Below, piece after piece: positions 37,544 through 47,171 of a DNA stretch of 64,000 bases; position 1 is the first letter of the stretch, and each line of letters begins with the position of its first letter. The notes below the pieces were generated by a model that worked only from the letters and a program-made list of their open reading frames with translations, made no database searches and was not told the origin of the DNA. The position numbers and the translations under genes were made by a program. This DNA comes from Cytophagales bacterium. Lineage in GTDB: Bacteria > Bacteroidota > Bacteroidia > Cytophagales > UBA9547. The stretch lies in NCBI GenBank assembly GCA_013297755.1, contig JAAFIH010000019.1, positions 25,789 through 89,788 on the forward strand. Reading direction: 5' to 3'.

Positions 37544-39274
37544 ATGTATAAACCCTATAAAATTTTATATTTTAAAACTGATTTCAATGGAATTATTGGT
37601 CATTATAACGAAAATTTTGCCCAAACTTTTGGTCTAAAAGATGAAACTTCCTCAAAAATAGATTTTTTTAAATTTGTTCATTATGAAGATTTACATTTAA
37701 TTATTAAATCATTAAATAGGTTAAAACTAAATAAATCAATACATGAAATAGTAGAAATCAGAAAAAAAAATGACATCATCGATTTTAGCTATTATTATTG
37801 GGAAATTACAACCGAAAAAACACCAGATAATCAATCTATATTTACTTTTTTAGGATATGATATTACAAATTCTAAAAATAACGAATTCGAGGAAATTGAC
37901 TCAAAATACATATTGAACAAATCCCAAGAATTGGCAGGTATGGCCACTTTTAGGTATGATATTATTACAAAAAAATTAGATTGGAGTGCAGAAAGTATCC
38001 ATATTTATAATGCTAAAAGTATAGATGACTTAACCCTTCCTTTTGTACTATCCAAAGTGCATCCTGAGGATCTGCATTTATGCGATTATACACTAATCGA
38101 AAAAATATTAAGCACAAAATCAACCTTCATTATCAATACAAGATTAGTAGATAAATCTTTTGAGGGGGGCATAAAGTACATTGAAGGAATATATGAATAT
38201 TACTATAATTCATATTCAGATAAAGAATTTGTTATAGGAGCGATAGTGGACATAACAAAATTAAAGAAAAAAGAAAACGAACTATCTGAAATTATCAATC
38301 ATTTAAACTCAATTTTAGAAGACAATGATATAGCTATATCTGTTATCAACAAAAATTATAAAATTGTATCCTTTAACCAAGAATTTTCTAAAATTATGTC
38401 ATTTTTAGAATTTAACTTATCCACAGGTCAATCTTTGTTAGAGCTCATTCCTTTACAACATATTGAAATGGTGAAAACAGATTTAGATAAAATTTTTGAA
38501 GGCTTACATTTGAACAAAATTGCACCAATAGACTATCAAAATGGATATTTATTGAATAATATTCATTATTATCCAATAAAAAATAAAACCAATGATGTAG
38601 AGTTTGTAGTTATAAATTGTAAATTTAATTCAAAATATACCTACTCAGAAAAATTCCAAAATGATAATGTATCTATTGCAAAATCAATTATAAAATATCA
38701 AGAAAATGAGAAAGATAGAATAGCAACAGATTTGCATGATAGTGTAAATCAATTATTGTATATAGCCAAAATACACCTTTCAAATGTGCCAGAACATCAA
38801 TCTAAAGAAAAAGCTACCCAACTGATTGATAAAGCTTCTGAAGAAATTAAATCTATTATGAACAATTCAAGTAAATTTTTATTGGATAATACTTCTTTAT
38901 CAGATGCTATTCAAGAGTATTTAGATATTACTCTAGGTTCGTCTAAGATTAATTATAAACTAGAGATTTCAAATAAAAAAAATATATCACTATCAGAGGA
39001 AACAAAATTAGTCATATTCAGAATTACACAAGAAATTATACAAAATGTTTTTAAACATGCCAATGCTACTAATTTTATTATAAAGAAAAAGTACTATGAC
39101 GATAGTTTTACAATTATTTTTGCTGATAATGGAAATGGTTTCAATGTAACAAATAAACCCAAAGGCTGTGGGTTAGAAAATATTAAAAATAGAACTACTT
39201 TGTTGAAAGGAAAATTAAAAATTATTTCTAAATATAATAAAGGTACTATATTTATCATTTTAATTCCACTTTGA
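37544..39274 (+). CDS. PAS-domain histidine kinase, HisKA_3/NarX type
   Basis: 576 aa, no membrane segment. Three PAS-like regions lie at about 1-110, 130-240 and 245-345. The dimerisation domain has E-x-D-R-I-A-T-D-L-H398-D, the phosphorylated His of the NarL-family kinases (HisKA_3). The ATPase has N-V-F-K-H-A (N box), D-N-G-N-G-F and G-C-G-L-E-N-I. A soluble sensor of a small molecule or redox signal is likely. Its regulator follows immediately, and the surface adhesin is upstream; control of that operon is a reasonable but unproven inference. Confidence 0.88.
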   Translation: MYKPYKILYFKTDFNGIIGHYNENFAQTFGLKDETSSKIDFFKFVHYEDLHLIIKSLNRLKLNKSIHEIVEIRKKNDIIDFSYYYWEITTEKTPDNQSIFTFLGYDITNSKNNEFEEIDSKYILNKSQELAGMATFRYDIITKKLDWSAESIHIYNAKSIDDLTLPFVLSKVHPEDLHLCDYTLIEKILSTKSTFIINTRLVDKSFEGGIKYIEGIYEYYYNSYSDKEFVIGAIVDITKLKKKENELSEIINHLNSILEDNDIAISVINKNYKIVSFNQEFSKIMSFLEFNLSTGQSLLELIPLQHIEMVKTDLDKIFEGLHLNKIAPIDYQNGYLLNNIHYYPIKNKTNDVEFVVINCKFNSKYTYSEKFQNDNVSIAKSIIKYQENEKDRIATDLHDSVNQLLYIAKIHLSNVPEHQSKEKATQLIDKASEEIKSIMNNSSKFLLDNTSLSDAIQEYLDITLGSSKINYKLEISNKKNISLSEETKLVIFRITQEIIQNVFKHANATNFIIKKKYYDDSFTIIFADNGNGFNVTNKPKGCGLENIKNRTTLLKGKLKIISKYNKGTIFIILIPL

Positions 39275-39276
39275 AA

Positions 39277-39903
39277 ATGAAAATCATAAAAATATATATT
39301 GTAGAAGATCATAAACTATTAAGAGATGTATGGAAAGAAATTTTTGTGCAACAGCCTGATTTTGAAGTAGTTGGCGAGTCTGATAACGTAACGCATGCTT
39401 TTGAAAATTTAGAATTATTAAAACCTGAAATATTATTATTAGATATAAATCTGAAAGGTGAATCTGGTTTGGAACTTGCCAAAAAAATGCGTAATACCAT
39501 GCCATATATCAAAATAATAGTGGTTTCTATGCATAGTGAAATGGCTTTTGTGAAAAAAATGTTTACACTAGGGATTTGTGGCTATGTAAGTAAAGATGCT
39601 GATGCTACCAATGTGTACGAAGCCATACGAAATGTGTCTAAAGGTGAAATTTATATGTCTGATGATTTGAAAAAAAATTTCATGAGCAGGGCATTGAAAG
39701 AAAACAACGATGTTGATTTGACATACAAAGAATTAGAAGTAATTTCTTACTTATGTAAAGGTAAATGTAACAAAGAAATTGCTTTAGCTATGGAAATTTC
39801 TGTAAAATCTGTAGAAGGGCATAAAACAAATATATACAAAAAACTGCAAGTAAACTCGCCAACTGCCATTATGAAATATGCACAAGAAAATGGATTAGTA
39901 TAG
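39277..39903 (+). CDS. NarL/LuxR-family response regulator
   Basis: 208 aa with a receiver domain (E10-D11 acidic pair, phospho-acceptor D56 in LLLLDINL, K in YVSKDA) and a C-terminal LuxR helix-turn-helix (LTYKELEVISYLCKG, KEIA, SVKSVEGHKTNIYKKL). I take the ATG at 39277 as start: a TTG at 39271 is in frame but adds only MK. It lies 2 bp behind the kinase and is its cognate partner. Confidence 0.9.
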   Translation: MKIIKIYIVEDHKLLRDVWKEIFVQQPDFEVVGESDNVTHAFENLELLKPEILLLDINLKGESGLELAKKMRNTMPYIKIIVVSMHSEMAFVKKMFTLGICGYVSKDADATNVYEAIRNVSKGEIYMSDDLKKNFMSRALKENNDVDLTYKELEVISYLCKGKCNKEIALAMEISVKSVEGHKTNIYKKLQVNSPTAIMKYAQENGLV

Positions 39904-39924
39904 CCGAAAACCCAAATTAAGCTA

Positions 39925-41079
39925 TCAAACCATCACTTTCCGTGTACTCAAAGATTTATAAAACATCAATTCGTAATTTATTTTTAACCATACCAATAAA
40001 CAAGGCAACGCTTTCAAATCTCTAGGTCGTATGAATTCATTTCTTATGAAGGCTGGAAAAATATCTGTATTTCCTAATTGAGTCAATATTAAAACAAAAA
40101 CCAATAAACAAGTATCAAAAACGGACTTTTGACCATAAAAATACCAAATCGCAATTCCTGAAACGGCTATGATAAAAGTAGGCGACTCGGCTTTATGATT
40201 AAAAATGATAACCCATACCAAAATTGATGCCAAAAACTTTACTCTAAAACCAAAATCATCATAAAACTTTGTTTTAATTAATGGCAAAAACAAAATAATA
40301 GTTCCTATAATAATGGTTTCGTTTTTAGCTTCTATCAACAAATTATTTTTTAATAAACCCATCACAGACATTCCAAAAGATACAGCATGATCGTTTTGCA
40401 ACATAGTTTTCCACTCTGTTAATTGAAATAAGTAAGATTGATAACTAATAAATATCAATGGTAGTGCAGCTAAAAAGATAAACCAAAAAATGGATGTAAC
40501 AATAATTTTAAGTTTATTTGGATAAAATATGTAAATGATACAAGTAGCTGCTGCATAAGGTTTGATAAAGAATGCAAGCATTACAAATAAGGTAGATAAA
40601 GTAATATTTTTGTTTTCAATAGCAATAAAACTCAAAATCATAAGTGCCACAATACTTGAATTTGTTTGGCAGTTCATCAAAGAAGTAGAACATTCGTTGA
40701 TGATGAACCATAATGCTAATACAGATAGTTTTTGGCTTAAATTGGGTAATTTTAAAATAGCATAAATCAAAGTAAATGTTTGAATAATCATCCACAAGAA
40801 AATACCTATTTTATCGTCTAAAATTTGGAAAGGAGCCATCCAAACGGCAAAGGTGGGGCTGTATTTATATAAATCTAAGTTTGTATAAAATACATACATA
40901 GAATTATTTTCTATCAGCCTTTGAAAAGAATTTTTGAAAATTAAATAATTATTACCTATAGAACCACCTAGATTTATCGAAATTATGACAGCCCTTAATG
41001 CTATAAAAACAACAAGAAGGCTATAAGTTATTAATACAAAAGTTTTGTTTTGAAACAATTGAATTAATTTATTTTTCAT
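39925..41079 (-). CDS. GT87/DUF2029 membrane glycosyltransferase
   Basis: 384 aa from ATG 41079 (a TTG one codon upstream is less likely). About nine membrane segments. The first loop has LYKYSPTFAVWMAPF (Y-x-Y-x-P...P) and a later loop NCQTNSSIVAL, which correspond to the Y-P-P and N-x-Q-x-N motifs of the DUF2029/GT87 polyprenol-phosphate-mannose transferase family. Probably adds a sugar to a lipid-linked or cell-wall glycan on the outer face of the inner membrane. It follows the receiver gene by 37 bp on the same strand, but no functional link is evident. Confidence 0.7.
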   Translation of the reverse strand: MKNKLIQLFQNKTFVLITYSLLVVFIALRAVIISINLGGSIGNNYLIFKNSFQRLIENNSMYVFYTNLDLYKYSPTFAVWMAPFQILDDKIGIFLWMIIQTFTLIYAILKLPNLSQKLSVLALWFIINECSTSLMNCQTNSSIVALMILSFIAIENKNITLSTLFVMLAFFIKPYAAATCIIYIFYPNKLKIIVTSIFWFIFLAALPLIFISYQSYLFQLTEWKTMLQNDHAVSFGMSVMGLLKNNLLIEAKNETIIIGTIILFLPLIKTKFYDDFGFRVKFLASILVWVIIFNHKAESPTFIIAVSGIAIWYFYGQKSVFDTCLLVFVLILTQLGNTDIFPAFIRNEFIRPRDLKALPCLLVWLKINYELMFYKSLSTRKVMV

Positions 41080-41116
41080 CAAAAAGTAGAATTTAATTTT
41101 GTTTTGTTACAGATTA

Positions 41117-41473
41117 CTAAAACCCTTTAATACAAGCTATTAATTTTTCTCTATCGATTGGTTTGTGTAAGTAAGCGTTAGCTCCCGATTTTATGGCAAC
41201 TCTTTGGTCTATGGCATCTGTGTTTGAGGTAAGAAATATGAATGGTGTTGTAATCATACTAGGCTCTGCTCTTACAGAATCTAATACCTCCATTCCATCA
41301 ATTTCTGGCATACGCATATCACAAACGATAATATCAGGTTTGATTTGTAAGGCTTTGTCTATACCTTCTCGTCCACTTGATGCTTCAAAAACTTCGTATT
41401 TTTCGGCTTTCAGAACGCTTGTTATTAATAGTCTGTTTATTTGTTCATCGTCTATTACTAATATTTTTTTCAT
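41117..41473 (-). CDS. single-domain response regulator (CheY-like)
   Basis: 118 aa receiver only: acidic pair D8-D9, phospho-acceptor D52 in VCDMRMPE, T in FLTSN, K in LHKPID. It is the last gene of the SiaA-like operon, 6 bp behind the coiled-coil gene. It probably feeds phosphoryl signals into or out of the SiaABC-type relay. Confidence 0.88.
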   Translation of the reverse strand: MKKILVIDDEQINRLLITSVLKAEKYEVFEASSGREGIDKALQIKPDIIVCDMRMPEIDGMEVLDSVRAEPSMITTPFIFLTSNTDAIDQRVAIKSGANAYLHKPIDREKLIACIKGF

Positions 41474-41479
41474 AAAGAA

Positions 41480-41992
41480 TTAATTTTGAGGCATTTGATT
41501 TTCAAAGTCTTCTTGTTGTTTTTTTGAATTTTTATAGGCGGCATCTAATAAGATTTTTTCTAAAAATCCTTCCAAAGGTTTTAAACCTAGAGCAATAGCA
41601 CCTTTTGCTCCCAAGCTTACCCAAATATTACCACCAGAATAACTGTCAATCAATTTTTCTATAAATATTTCTTCCAAAATAAATAAAACAATAGCTAAAA
41701 CCAAAATGATAGTAGCAGCTTTTCGACCAACTTTAGCTTTTGTTAGGGCATCAAGGGTTTCTTGTAATTCTTTATTTTTAGAATCTAAGGTAACATTAGT
41801 TTTGTCTAATTTATTTTGAAGTTTATCACTAACTTTGGTAATAAGTTTAAGTTCTCCAACAGTTTCTTCAAAATTATCTAACAACTTAGAAAACTCAGAT
41901 TTTAGCTTATCTGGTTCAATGTGTTGATTTTCGAGAATTGCTTTAGCTCTTCCTAGTTCCTCTGCTTGTTTTTCGTATAAATTACTAGCCAT
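41480..41992 (-). CDS. coiled-coil membrane protein in the Sia-like operon
   Basis: 170 aa. Residues about 1-90 are charged heptad-like helix (LSEFSKLLDNFEETVGELKL is typical), followed by a hydrophobic segment at about 93-110 and a second, weaker one (about 128-145). It overlaps the SiaB-SiaC fusion gene by 8 bp, hence translational coupling. I do not recognise the family. Its place suggests that it tethers the relay to the membrane. Confidence 0.55.
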   Translation of the reverse strand: MASNLYEKQAEELGRAKAILENQHIEPDKLKSEFSKLLDNFEETVGELKLITKVSDKLQNKLDKTNVTLDSKNKELQETLDALTKAKVGRKAATIILVLAIVLFILEEIFIEKLIDSYSGGNIWVSLGAKGAIALGLKPLEGFLEKILLDAAYKNSKKQQEDFENQMPQN

Positions 41993-42950
41993 TGATTACT
42001 CTTATGTTAAAAGGTATTCCAAGTACATCTTGGTAATCTTCTCCTGTTTCTTTCATATCCTCATCGTCTTCTTCATACCACCAGTTAAACTCAATTGTTT
42101 TGCCTGATTTGTGCATATTGGCCAGTTTTTTCATTACATCAAGTAAGCATTTTGAAGAGCTTGTATTAAAATACTCTAGTTGCACATGAAAACTTGTTTT
42201 TGGCTTTGCATTATTGGAATAATTTTCGAGCCACTCAATAATTGGTTTGTAATATTCCACTGGATTTTCAGGAGTTGAACGTCCTTTTAGTTCTAAGATA
42301 CCAGTTTCGGCATCAAATTTTACAAGTGGTGTTTGTTTGGTTGCTTCAATTCTTAGTGAGTCCATTTGGGTAGAATTTGTGTCTATAATAGTTAAAATAG
42401 TGGTATTTTTTGATTCTTCGTTTTTCCACACTACAACTCTGAGGGTAAAAAAAGAAATCTCTTCTTTATAAGCATAAAATTTATAAAATATTTTTTCTCC
42501 TGATTTTCGGGCTATGTCTATAAAACCAAGACCTGCTGTGCCTTTGTCAGAAAATTCGTTGTTGTCTAATGTTGCTTTATATATTTCTTTCAACTCTTCT
42601 TTGGTAGCAGAGTTTACCATTTCGATTTTGTCTTTTATTTTATCAATTTTATCGTTGTATAGATAATTACCAGTAACCACTACATAATGGTCTGAGTAAG
42701 ATTCTATACAAACAAGAGCTGTATGATTGTATGGATTAGATTCGTTATCTAGATGATGTCCAAGATTTTGCAAACATTCCACAGCTACGTTGTATAATTT
42801 TTTCCGAACTTTGGTATCTTGTTCCATCTCCAACCTATCTTCAAGCATCTTGAGTAGGTTATTGACTTGTTCAAAATTAACTTCGCCTTTAAACGACAAC
42901 ATCATATTGTCGTCAGACATTTCCTCGTATAGACTATAATAGTTTTTCAT
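41985..42950 (-). CDS. SiaB-like kinase / SiaC-like phosphoprotein fusion
   Basis: 321 aa. Residues 1-190 match the SiaB/DUF6272 kinase: histidine-kinase-like ATP fold with E58-x-x-Q61-N62-L-G-H-H and glycine box G137-T-A-G-L-G-F-I-D. Residues 200-321 match SiaC/DUF1987: T-P-x-V-x-F-D...L-x-I/L-x-G-R-S-x-P-E, then E-Y-F-N-T263-S-S, where T263 (or a neighbouring Ser) corresponds to the phosphorylated residue of Pseudomonas SiaC. The kinase and its substrate are normally separate proteins; here they are fused. The SiaA-like phosphatase gene lies 17 bp upstream. Confidence 0.82.
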   Translation of the reverse strand: MKNYYSLYEEMSDDNMMLSFKGEVNFEQVNNLLKMLEDRLEMEQDTKVRKKLYNVAVECLQNLGHHLDNESNPYNHTALVCIESYSDHYVVVTGNYLYNDKIDKIKDKIEMVNSATKEELKEIYKATLDNNEFSDKGTAGLGFIDIARKSGEKIFYKFYAYKEEISFFTLRVVVWKNEESKNTTILTIIDTNSTQMDSLRIEATKQTPLVKFDAETGILELKGRSTPENPVEYYKPIIEWLENYSNNAKPKTSFHVQLEYFNTSSSKCLLDVMKKLANMHKSGKTIEFNWWYEEDDEDMKETGEDYQDVLGIPFNIRVING

Positions 42951-42967
42951 TATTCTTATATTGATAA

Positions 42968-45900
42968 TTAAACTTTAGCTCCTAGTATAATCATATCATC
43001 AACCTGAGGATTATCAGTTCCCATCCAGCTATACATGGTTTCAAAAATTGAGTTTTTTTGCGTTTCTATGCTTTGGCTAGATACAGTGTGTAACATTTCT
43101 TTCATTCTTTTTACCATAAACTTACGTTTATCTGTTCCACCAAATTGGTCTTGGAAACCATCAGTGCAAAGGTAGAATGTAGTAGGAATAGAAATATCAA
43201 TCTCGTGTTTTGTAAACGTAACTTTTATATCATCTTCGGTTCTTCCACCAATAGGTCTTTTGTCGGCTTTTATTTCATAGAATGACTCATTTTGAATATA
43301 ATATAAAGGATTCATAGCACCAGCATAAGTCATTTTGTTTGCTTTTCTGTCGATAACCACAATACCTACATCCATACCATCTTTGATATCGTTTTCGTTT
43401 TGTTTCAAAGTTTGTGCAATTCCGTGATGCAATAAAGTTAAGATTAAATCAGGAGAAGTAATTTTTTTCTCTCTCACAATTTGATCTAATTGATTGTCCC
43501 CAATCATTGTCATAAAAGCACCTGGTACGCCATGTCCAGTACAATCAGCAACTACTATCACAGTTTTGTCGCCTACATAATCAATCCAATAAAAATCGCC
43601 ACTGATAATGTCTTTGGGTTTGTAATAAATAAAATGGTCAGGTAACAATGTTTTAGTATGTTCCTCAGTAGGAAGCATGGCTGATTGGATTCTTTTGGCA
43701 TAGTTGATGGATGCTATAATATCTTTATTTTTCTCTTCAATGATTTCAGACTGATGTTTTATTTGTATTTCAGCTTCTTTTCTTTGTAGAGATTTGTAAG
43801 CAATAGTCAAAATATCGGCAGCAGATTTGGTAAAGTTCATTTCTATTACTCCAAAATCTTTTTTCTCATGCTTATGTTCGCAACAAACAACTCCTCTTAC
43901 CATACCATCTACATAATATGGTACATCTAACATAGAGCGAATGTCTAATGGTTTGAGATAACCTAACGTAAACTCAGCTGTATTATAATCTGTTTGTGCA
44001 TCTACTGCAACAATAGCTTCTCCACTTGTAATGGCCTGAAAATAAAGTGGATAATCATGTTGATGCAACACAATTGGTGGCATAAACTTCATCTCTTCTT
44101 TGTTGTAGATAACTAAACTTTTGATGGTTTCATTATTTTCGCTCAATTCCCAAATCCCAACTTGTGTTATATCCAAAGAAAGTGCAGCTTTTTGAGCAAT
44201 TTCTCTTATTGATGTTTCAAAATTGCCTTGTTGAATATTTTTACTTTTAGCCAAATTCATCAATACCTTACTATTAGCTTCAAAATCGCTATTTTGGTTT
44301 TGAATATATTTTTTTTCAATATCCAATTGTTTTACCAAAGATTGTGTTTCCTCGTAGGATTGATTAATTTTAGCAGCCTGACGCTCCATTTCAGTTTTTT
44401 GAGCATTTAGGGTTGATAAAACATTTTCTAGCTCTCTATTTTTGGACTCTACTTGTATTTTTTGTATTTCAGCTTCTTGGTTTGATTTGCTCAAGGCAAG
44501 TGCTTGAATTTCTAGCTCTGTCTTACCTTTCTCTAGTTCTCCCATCACTGTCTGTAGTGAAGTTTTTTCTGACTTCACATCCTTGACCATCTTGTTGAAT
44601 ACATTTGATAAATATTCAATCTCATCACCAGTTTTGACATCAGCCTCTACATCCAAATTGCCTTTAGAAACCTCATTGGCTGCGGTAGAGAGTTTAAACA
44701 TAGGTTTGGATATACTAGAGGCCACAAAGTTGGCTATCAAAGAAATCAAAACAAATACAACAAATTGTGCTATTATGGCTCTATATCTTACTGTTTTTAC
44801 AGGTTCTAGTAGCTCATCTTCATCCATTTTAGAAACGATATACCATTTTAAACCAGCTATATCGACAGGCGAGTAAGATGCTAATACTGAAACTCCTCTA
44901 TAATCAATTATAATTTCAGCACCTGAAATACCCTGCATAGCTTTTTTGACAGCAGTAGATTTTACTGGCATTGACAAAATACAAGTTTTATAGTATTTTA
45001 CCTCATCTATCAGAGCTTGAGACTTGCCAGATGATTCCATATATTCAAAAAAGGCTTTGGGTTCTTCTAAGAAAGATCTCGATTCTGTACGCATTAAACT
45101 ATCCTGACCAACTAAAAATGTTTCTCCTGACTGTCCTAGTCCATCTTCTTTCCATTTTCCATTACCAGTCATCAAACTATTAATATCATCTACCGAAAGT
45201 TGAATGATAAGTGTACCTACTTTATTTCCATTCTTGTAAAAATTGGAAGCTATGAAAATAGCAGGCTCATAGGCAGATGCTAAATAAGCCTCATAATCAT
45301 AAATAGCTGCATAATCAGAATCTGCCATGTTTTTAAAATCTTTGTAAATAGCAGCTATGTTGGTATTACGTACCATAGCATCGTTTACATTTGTAGCAAA
45401 GTCAGGTTCTTTGGCAACAGTAAAAACTATATTTCCATCATAATCCATAATAAAAATATCATAATACTTAAATCTATCCAAGGCTTCTTTCATCAATGGA
45501 AAATATTTTTCATGGGTAGTAAAATAATCATTCATTTTCAGTTTGCTCTCTCCTTGATTGACTATATAATGATATTGCAAAGCCAAAGATTGAGTATTCG
45601 TTTTTGGCATATATTTGGTAGGAGAAATTTCTTTTTTGTCCAAATCTGAAAGTCTATTCAAAAAAGTATTTTCATAGTAATATTGCATTTCTGGTGCAAT
45701 AGCAGCTCTCTCAGAACTATCTGGTTGATAATTATTATAGGCTTGGATTAAATCTGTTGCAGCATCTATAAAAAACTTGTTTTTAGAAAAATAAATGGCT
45801 TCTTGTTGTGATTGCTTGATATACTCTTCTATTTGTTTTTTTCTTAATTCTCTCAAACTTGTTACCCTTTCTTTTGATTGTGCCAAGATGGTGTCTTTAC

Positions 45901-46000
45901 TTGTGTAATAGTCATAAGTACCAAATATTAACATGGGTATCATACCTATCAATTGAAAGTAAAACTGAAGTTTGTATTTTATATTTTTAAACTTAAACAT
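42968..46000 (-). CDS. SiaA-like sensor PP2C phosphatase
   Basis: 1010 aa. Membrane helices at about 12-30 and 405-427 enclose a dCache-like periplasmic sensor. HAMP follows (about 428-482; SKPMFKLSTAANEVSKGNLD), then a coiled coil (485-590), a GAF domain (about 595-745) and a SpoIIE/PP2C domain (about 790-1010) with GD802-FYW, A-D819-C-T-G-H-G and DGFQDQFGG metal sites. In Pseudomonas, SiaA dephosphorylates SiaC and thereby controls a diguanylate cyclase and aggregation. The added GAF domain suggests a second signal. No siaD-like cyclase is visible nearby. Confidence 0.88.
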   Translation of the reverse strand: MFKFKNIKYKLQFYFQLIGMIPMLIFGTYDYYTSKDTILAQSKERVTSLRELRKKQIEEYIKQSQQEAIYFSKNKFFIDAATDLIQAYNNYQPDSSERAAIAPEMQYYYENTFLNRLSDLDKKEISPTKYMPKTNTQSLALQYHYIVNQGESKLKMNDYFTTHEKYFPLMKEALDRFKYYDIFIMDYDGNIVFTVAKEPDFATNVNDAMVRNTNIAAIYKDFKNMADSDYAAIYDYEAYLASAYEPAIFIASNFYKNGNKVGTLIIQLSVDDINSLMTGNGKWKEDGLGQSGETFLVGQDSLMRTESRSFLEEPKAFFEYMESSGKSQALIDEVKYYKTCILSMPVKSTAVKKAMQGISGAEIIIDYRGVSVLASYSPVDIAGLKWYIVSKMDEDELLEPVKTVRYRAIIAQFVVFVLISLIANFVASSISKPMFKLSTAANEVSKGNLDVEADVKTGDEIEYLSNVFNKMVKDVKSEKTSLQTVMGELEKGKTELEIQALALSKSNQEAEIQKIQVESKNRELENVLSTLNAQKTEMERQAAKINQSYEETQSLVKQLDIEKKYIQNQNSDFEANSKVLMNLAKSKNIQQGNFETSIREIAQKAALSLDITQVGIWELSENNETIKSLVIYNKEEMKFMPPIVLHQHDYPLYFQAITSGEAIVAVDAQTDYNTAEFTLGYLKPLDIRSMLDVPYYVDGMVRGVVCCEHKHEKKDFGVIEMNFTKSAADILTIAYKSLQRKEAEIQIKHQSEIIEEKNKDIIASINYAKRIQSAMLPTEEHTKTLLPDHFIYYKPKDIISGDFYWIDYVGDKTVIVVADCTGHGVPGAFMTMIGDNQLDQIVREKKITSPDLILTLLHHGIAQTLKQNENDIKDGMDVGIVVIDRKANKMTYAGAMNPLYYIQNESFYEIKADKRPIGGRTEDDIKVTFTKHEIDISIPTTFYLCTDGFQDQFGGTDKRKFMVKRMKEMLHTVSSQSIETQKNSIFETMYSWMGTDNPQVDDMIILGAKV

Positions 46001-46022
46001 AATTTTTTATTTAAAATCTTTT

Positions 46023-46562
46023 TTATTCTAATGTATCATGTAATTGTTCTTTTAAGAAAAAGAACGATTGTATATATTTATTCATCAAAGTCCACAAACT
46101 TACAAATGTTGAAATACAAATCATTAAACAAATGCCCAAAATAATATTATTGTATTCGTTAGTATTTATAATAGAATCAGGAATGGTTATATATTGAGTA
46201 AAAATTTCCATTAATAACCCATTAATAAGAATGGCCACCCCATAATTTTCGCTTAATTTATTTACCTTTTCTTGCAATTCAGGATCTTTGGGGGGCAGCC
46301 GCTTCCAAGCAATTCTTGTGATTGTGTTCCTAGATTCTAAAAATACACCTAACCCTACAAACAAAGATGCTATGCCATCAGTGGCTTCTATCAAGTCTGG
46401 TACACTTGTTTTGTTGGTTGTATTTGTAATTTTATCAATAAAAAAATCAGAAATGGCAATCAAAATAGGAATAGACATGTAGGATATAGCAGAAATCATT
46501 ACCAAAAGTGCTATTCTAGAGGTAATCATTATATATACATAAGATACTATTTTTTTTCTCAT
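46023..46562 (-). CDS. hypothetical four-helix membrane protein
   Basis: 179 aa, with hydrophobic segments at about 12-38, 60-78 (weak), 107-125 and 140-165. There is no conserved motif that I can name. It is 22 bp upstream of the SiaA-like gene and 13 bp downstream of another membrane protein, on the same strand, so it is probably the second gene of the operon. Interaction with the sensor phosphatase is a guess. Confidence 0.55.
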   Translation of the reverse strand: MRKKIVSYVYIMITSRIALLVMISAISYMSIPILIAISDFFIDKITNTTNKTSVPDLIEATDGIASLFVGLGVFLESRNTITRIAWKRLPPKDPELQEKVNKLSENYGVAILINGLLMEIFTQYITIPDSIINTNEYNNIILGICLMICISTFVSLWTLMNKYIQSFFFLKEQLHDTLE

Positions 46563-46575
46563 TATTGATGCAAAA

Positions 46576-46953
46576 CTAACTTAAAAAAGATTTATTCCTA
46601 AACTTTTCTAAATATTTGATATTTAAAATATTTGATAAAAATACATAAGAATAAATCATTGAAATAATACCAAGCCCAAACAACCCTAAAGTAATCCATT
46701 CAATGTCTAATATAAAAAATTCGTCTGCCATCCAAGTAGAGTCAGCAATCATCCAACATAAGATAGCAAAATTAGGATAAAAACCTTGTTTTTGTACAAT
46801 ACTTTGAATCGTAAGAACAACAGCAACTCCAACAGTGGGTATAATCATTAGAACCCCCCACAATTGTAATTCTTTGACCCAAAAAACATCTTTTATCAAC
46901 CATAATACAATATGGAAATTATCAAGTTGTTTTGGAGAAAATTTATTAATCAT
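46576..46953 (-). CDS. hypothetical Trp-rich membrane protein
   Basis: 125 aa with three hydrophobic segments (about 29-52, 60-76 and 86-108) and several Trp residues (LWLIKDVFWVKELQLWG). It is probably the first gene of the Sia-like operon. Family not recognised. Confidence 0.5.
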   Translation of the reverse strand: MINKFSPKQLDNFHIVLWLIKDVFWVKELQLWGVLMIIPTVGVAVVLTIQSIVQKQGFYPNFAILCWMIADSTWMADEFFILDIEWITLGLFGLGIISMIYSYVFLSNILNIKYLEKFRNKSFLS

Positions 46954-47127
46954 AAATTATTTGTTCTAATTTTATGCAATTTTAATAAAAAAAATGATTT
47001 TAAAAGAAATTTATATACAAAAAAAGACTTTAAAATAAAAAAAATAAAAAAAAATCATTTTAAAAGTAGATTTTTATATTTATTTTACTATAAAAATTAA
47101 AATAGTTAAAAAATTAAAATCTAATTA

Positions 47128-47154
47128 TTGTAAAGGTATTTTTAATTAAATTTG
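47128..47154 (+). promoter_or_regulatory. candidate miaB promoter
   Basis: TAAATTTG (47147-47154) is a perfect Bacteroidota -7 box. TTG (47128-47130) lies 16 bp upstream, slightly short of the usual spacer. It ends 17 bp before the TTG start at 47172. Confidence 0.45.
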
Positions 47155-47171
47155 CAAAAATTTACTATACA

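Noticed and set aside
39271..39276. TTG start overlapping the kinase stop for the response regulator
   Set aside because: A good ATG six bases later gives a normal receiver start; the extension adds nothing conserved.
46912..47100. Plus-strand open frame of 62 codons in front of miaB
   Set aside because: Made of Lys/Asn/Phe-rich AT sequence; overlaps the start of a minus-strand gene and has no support.
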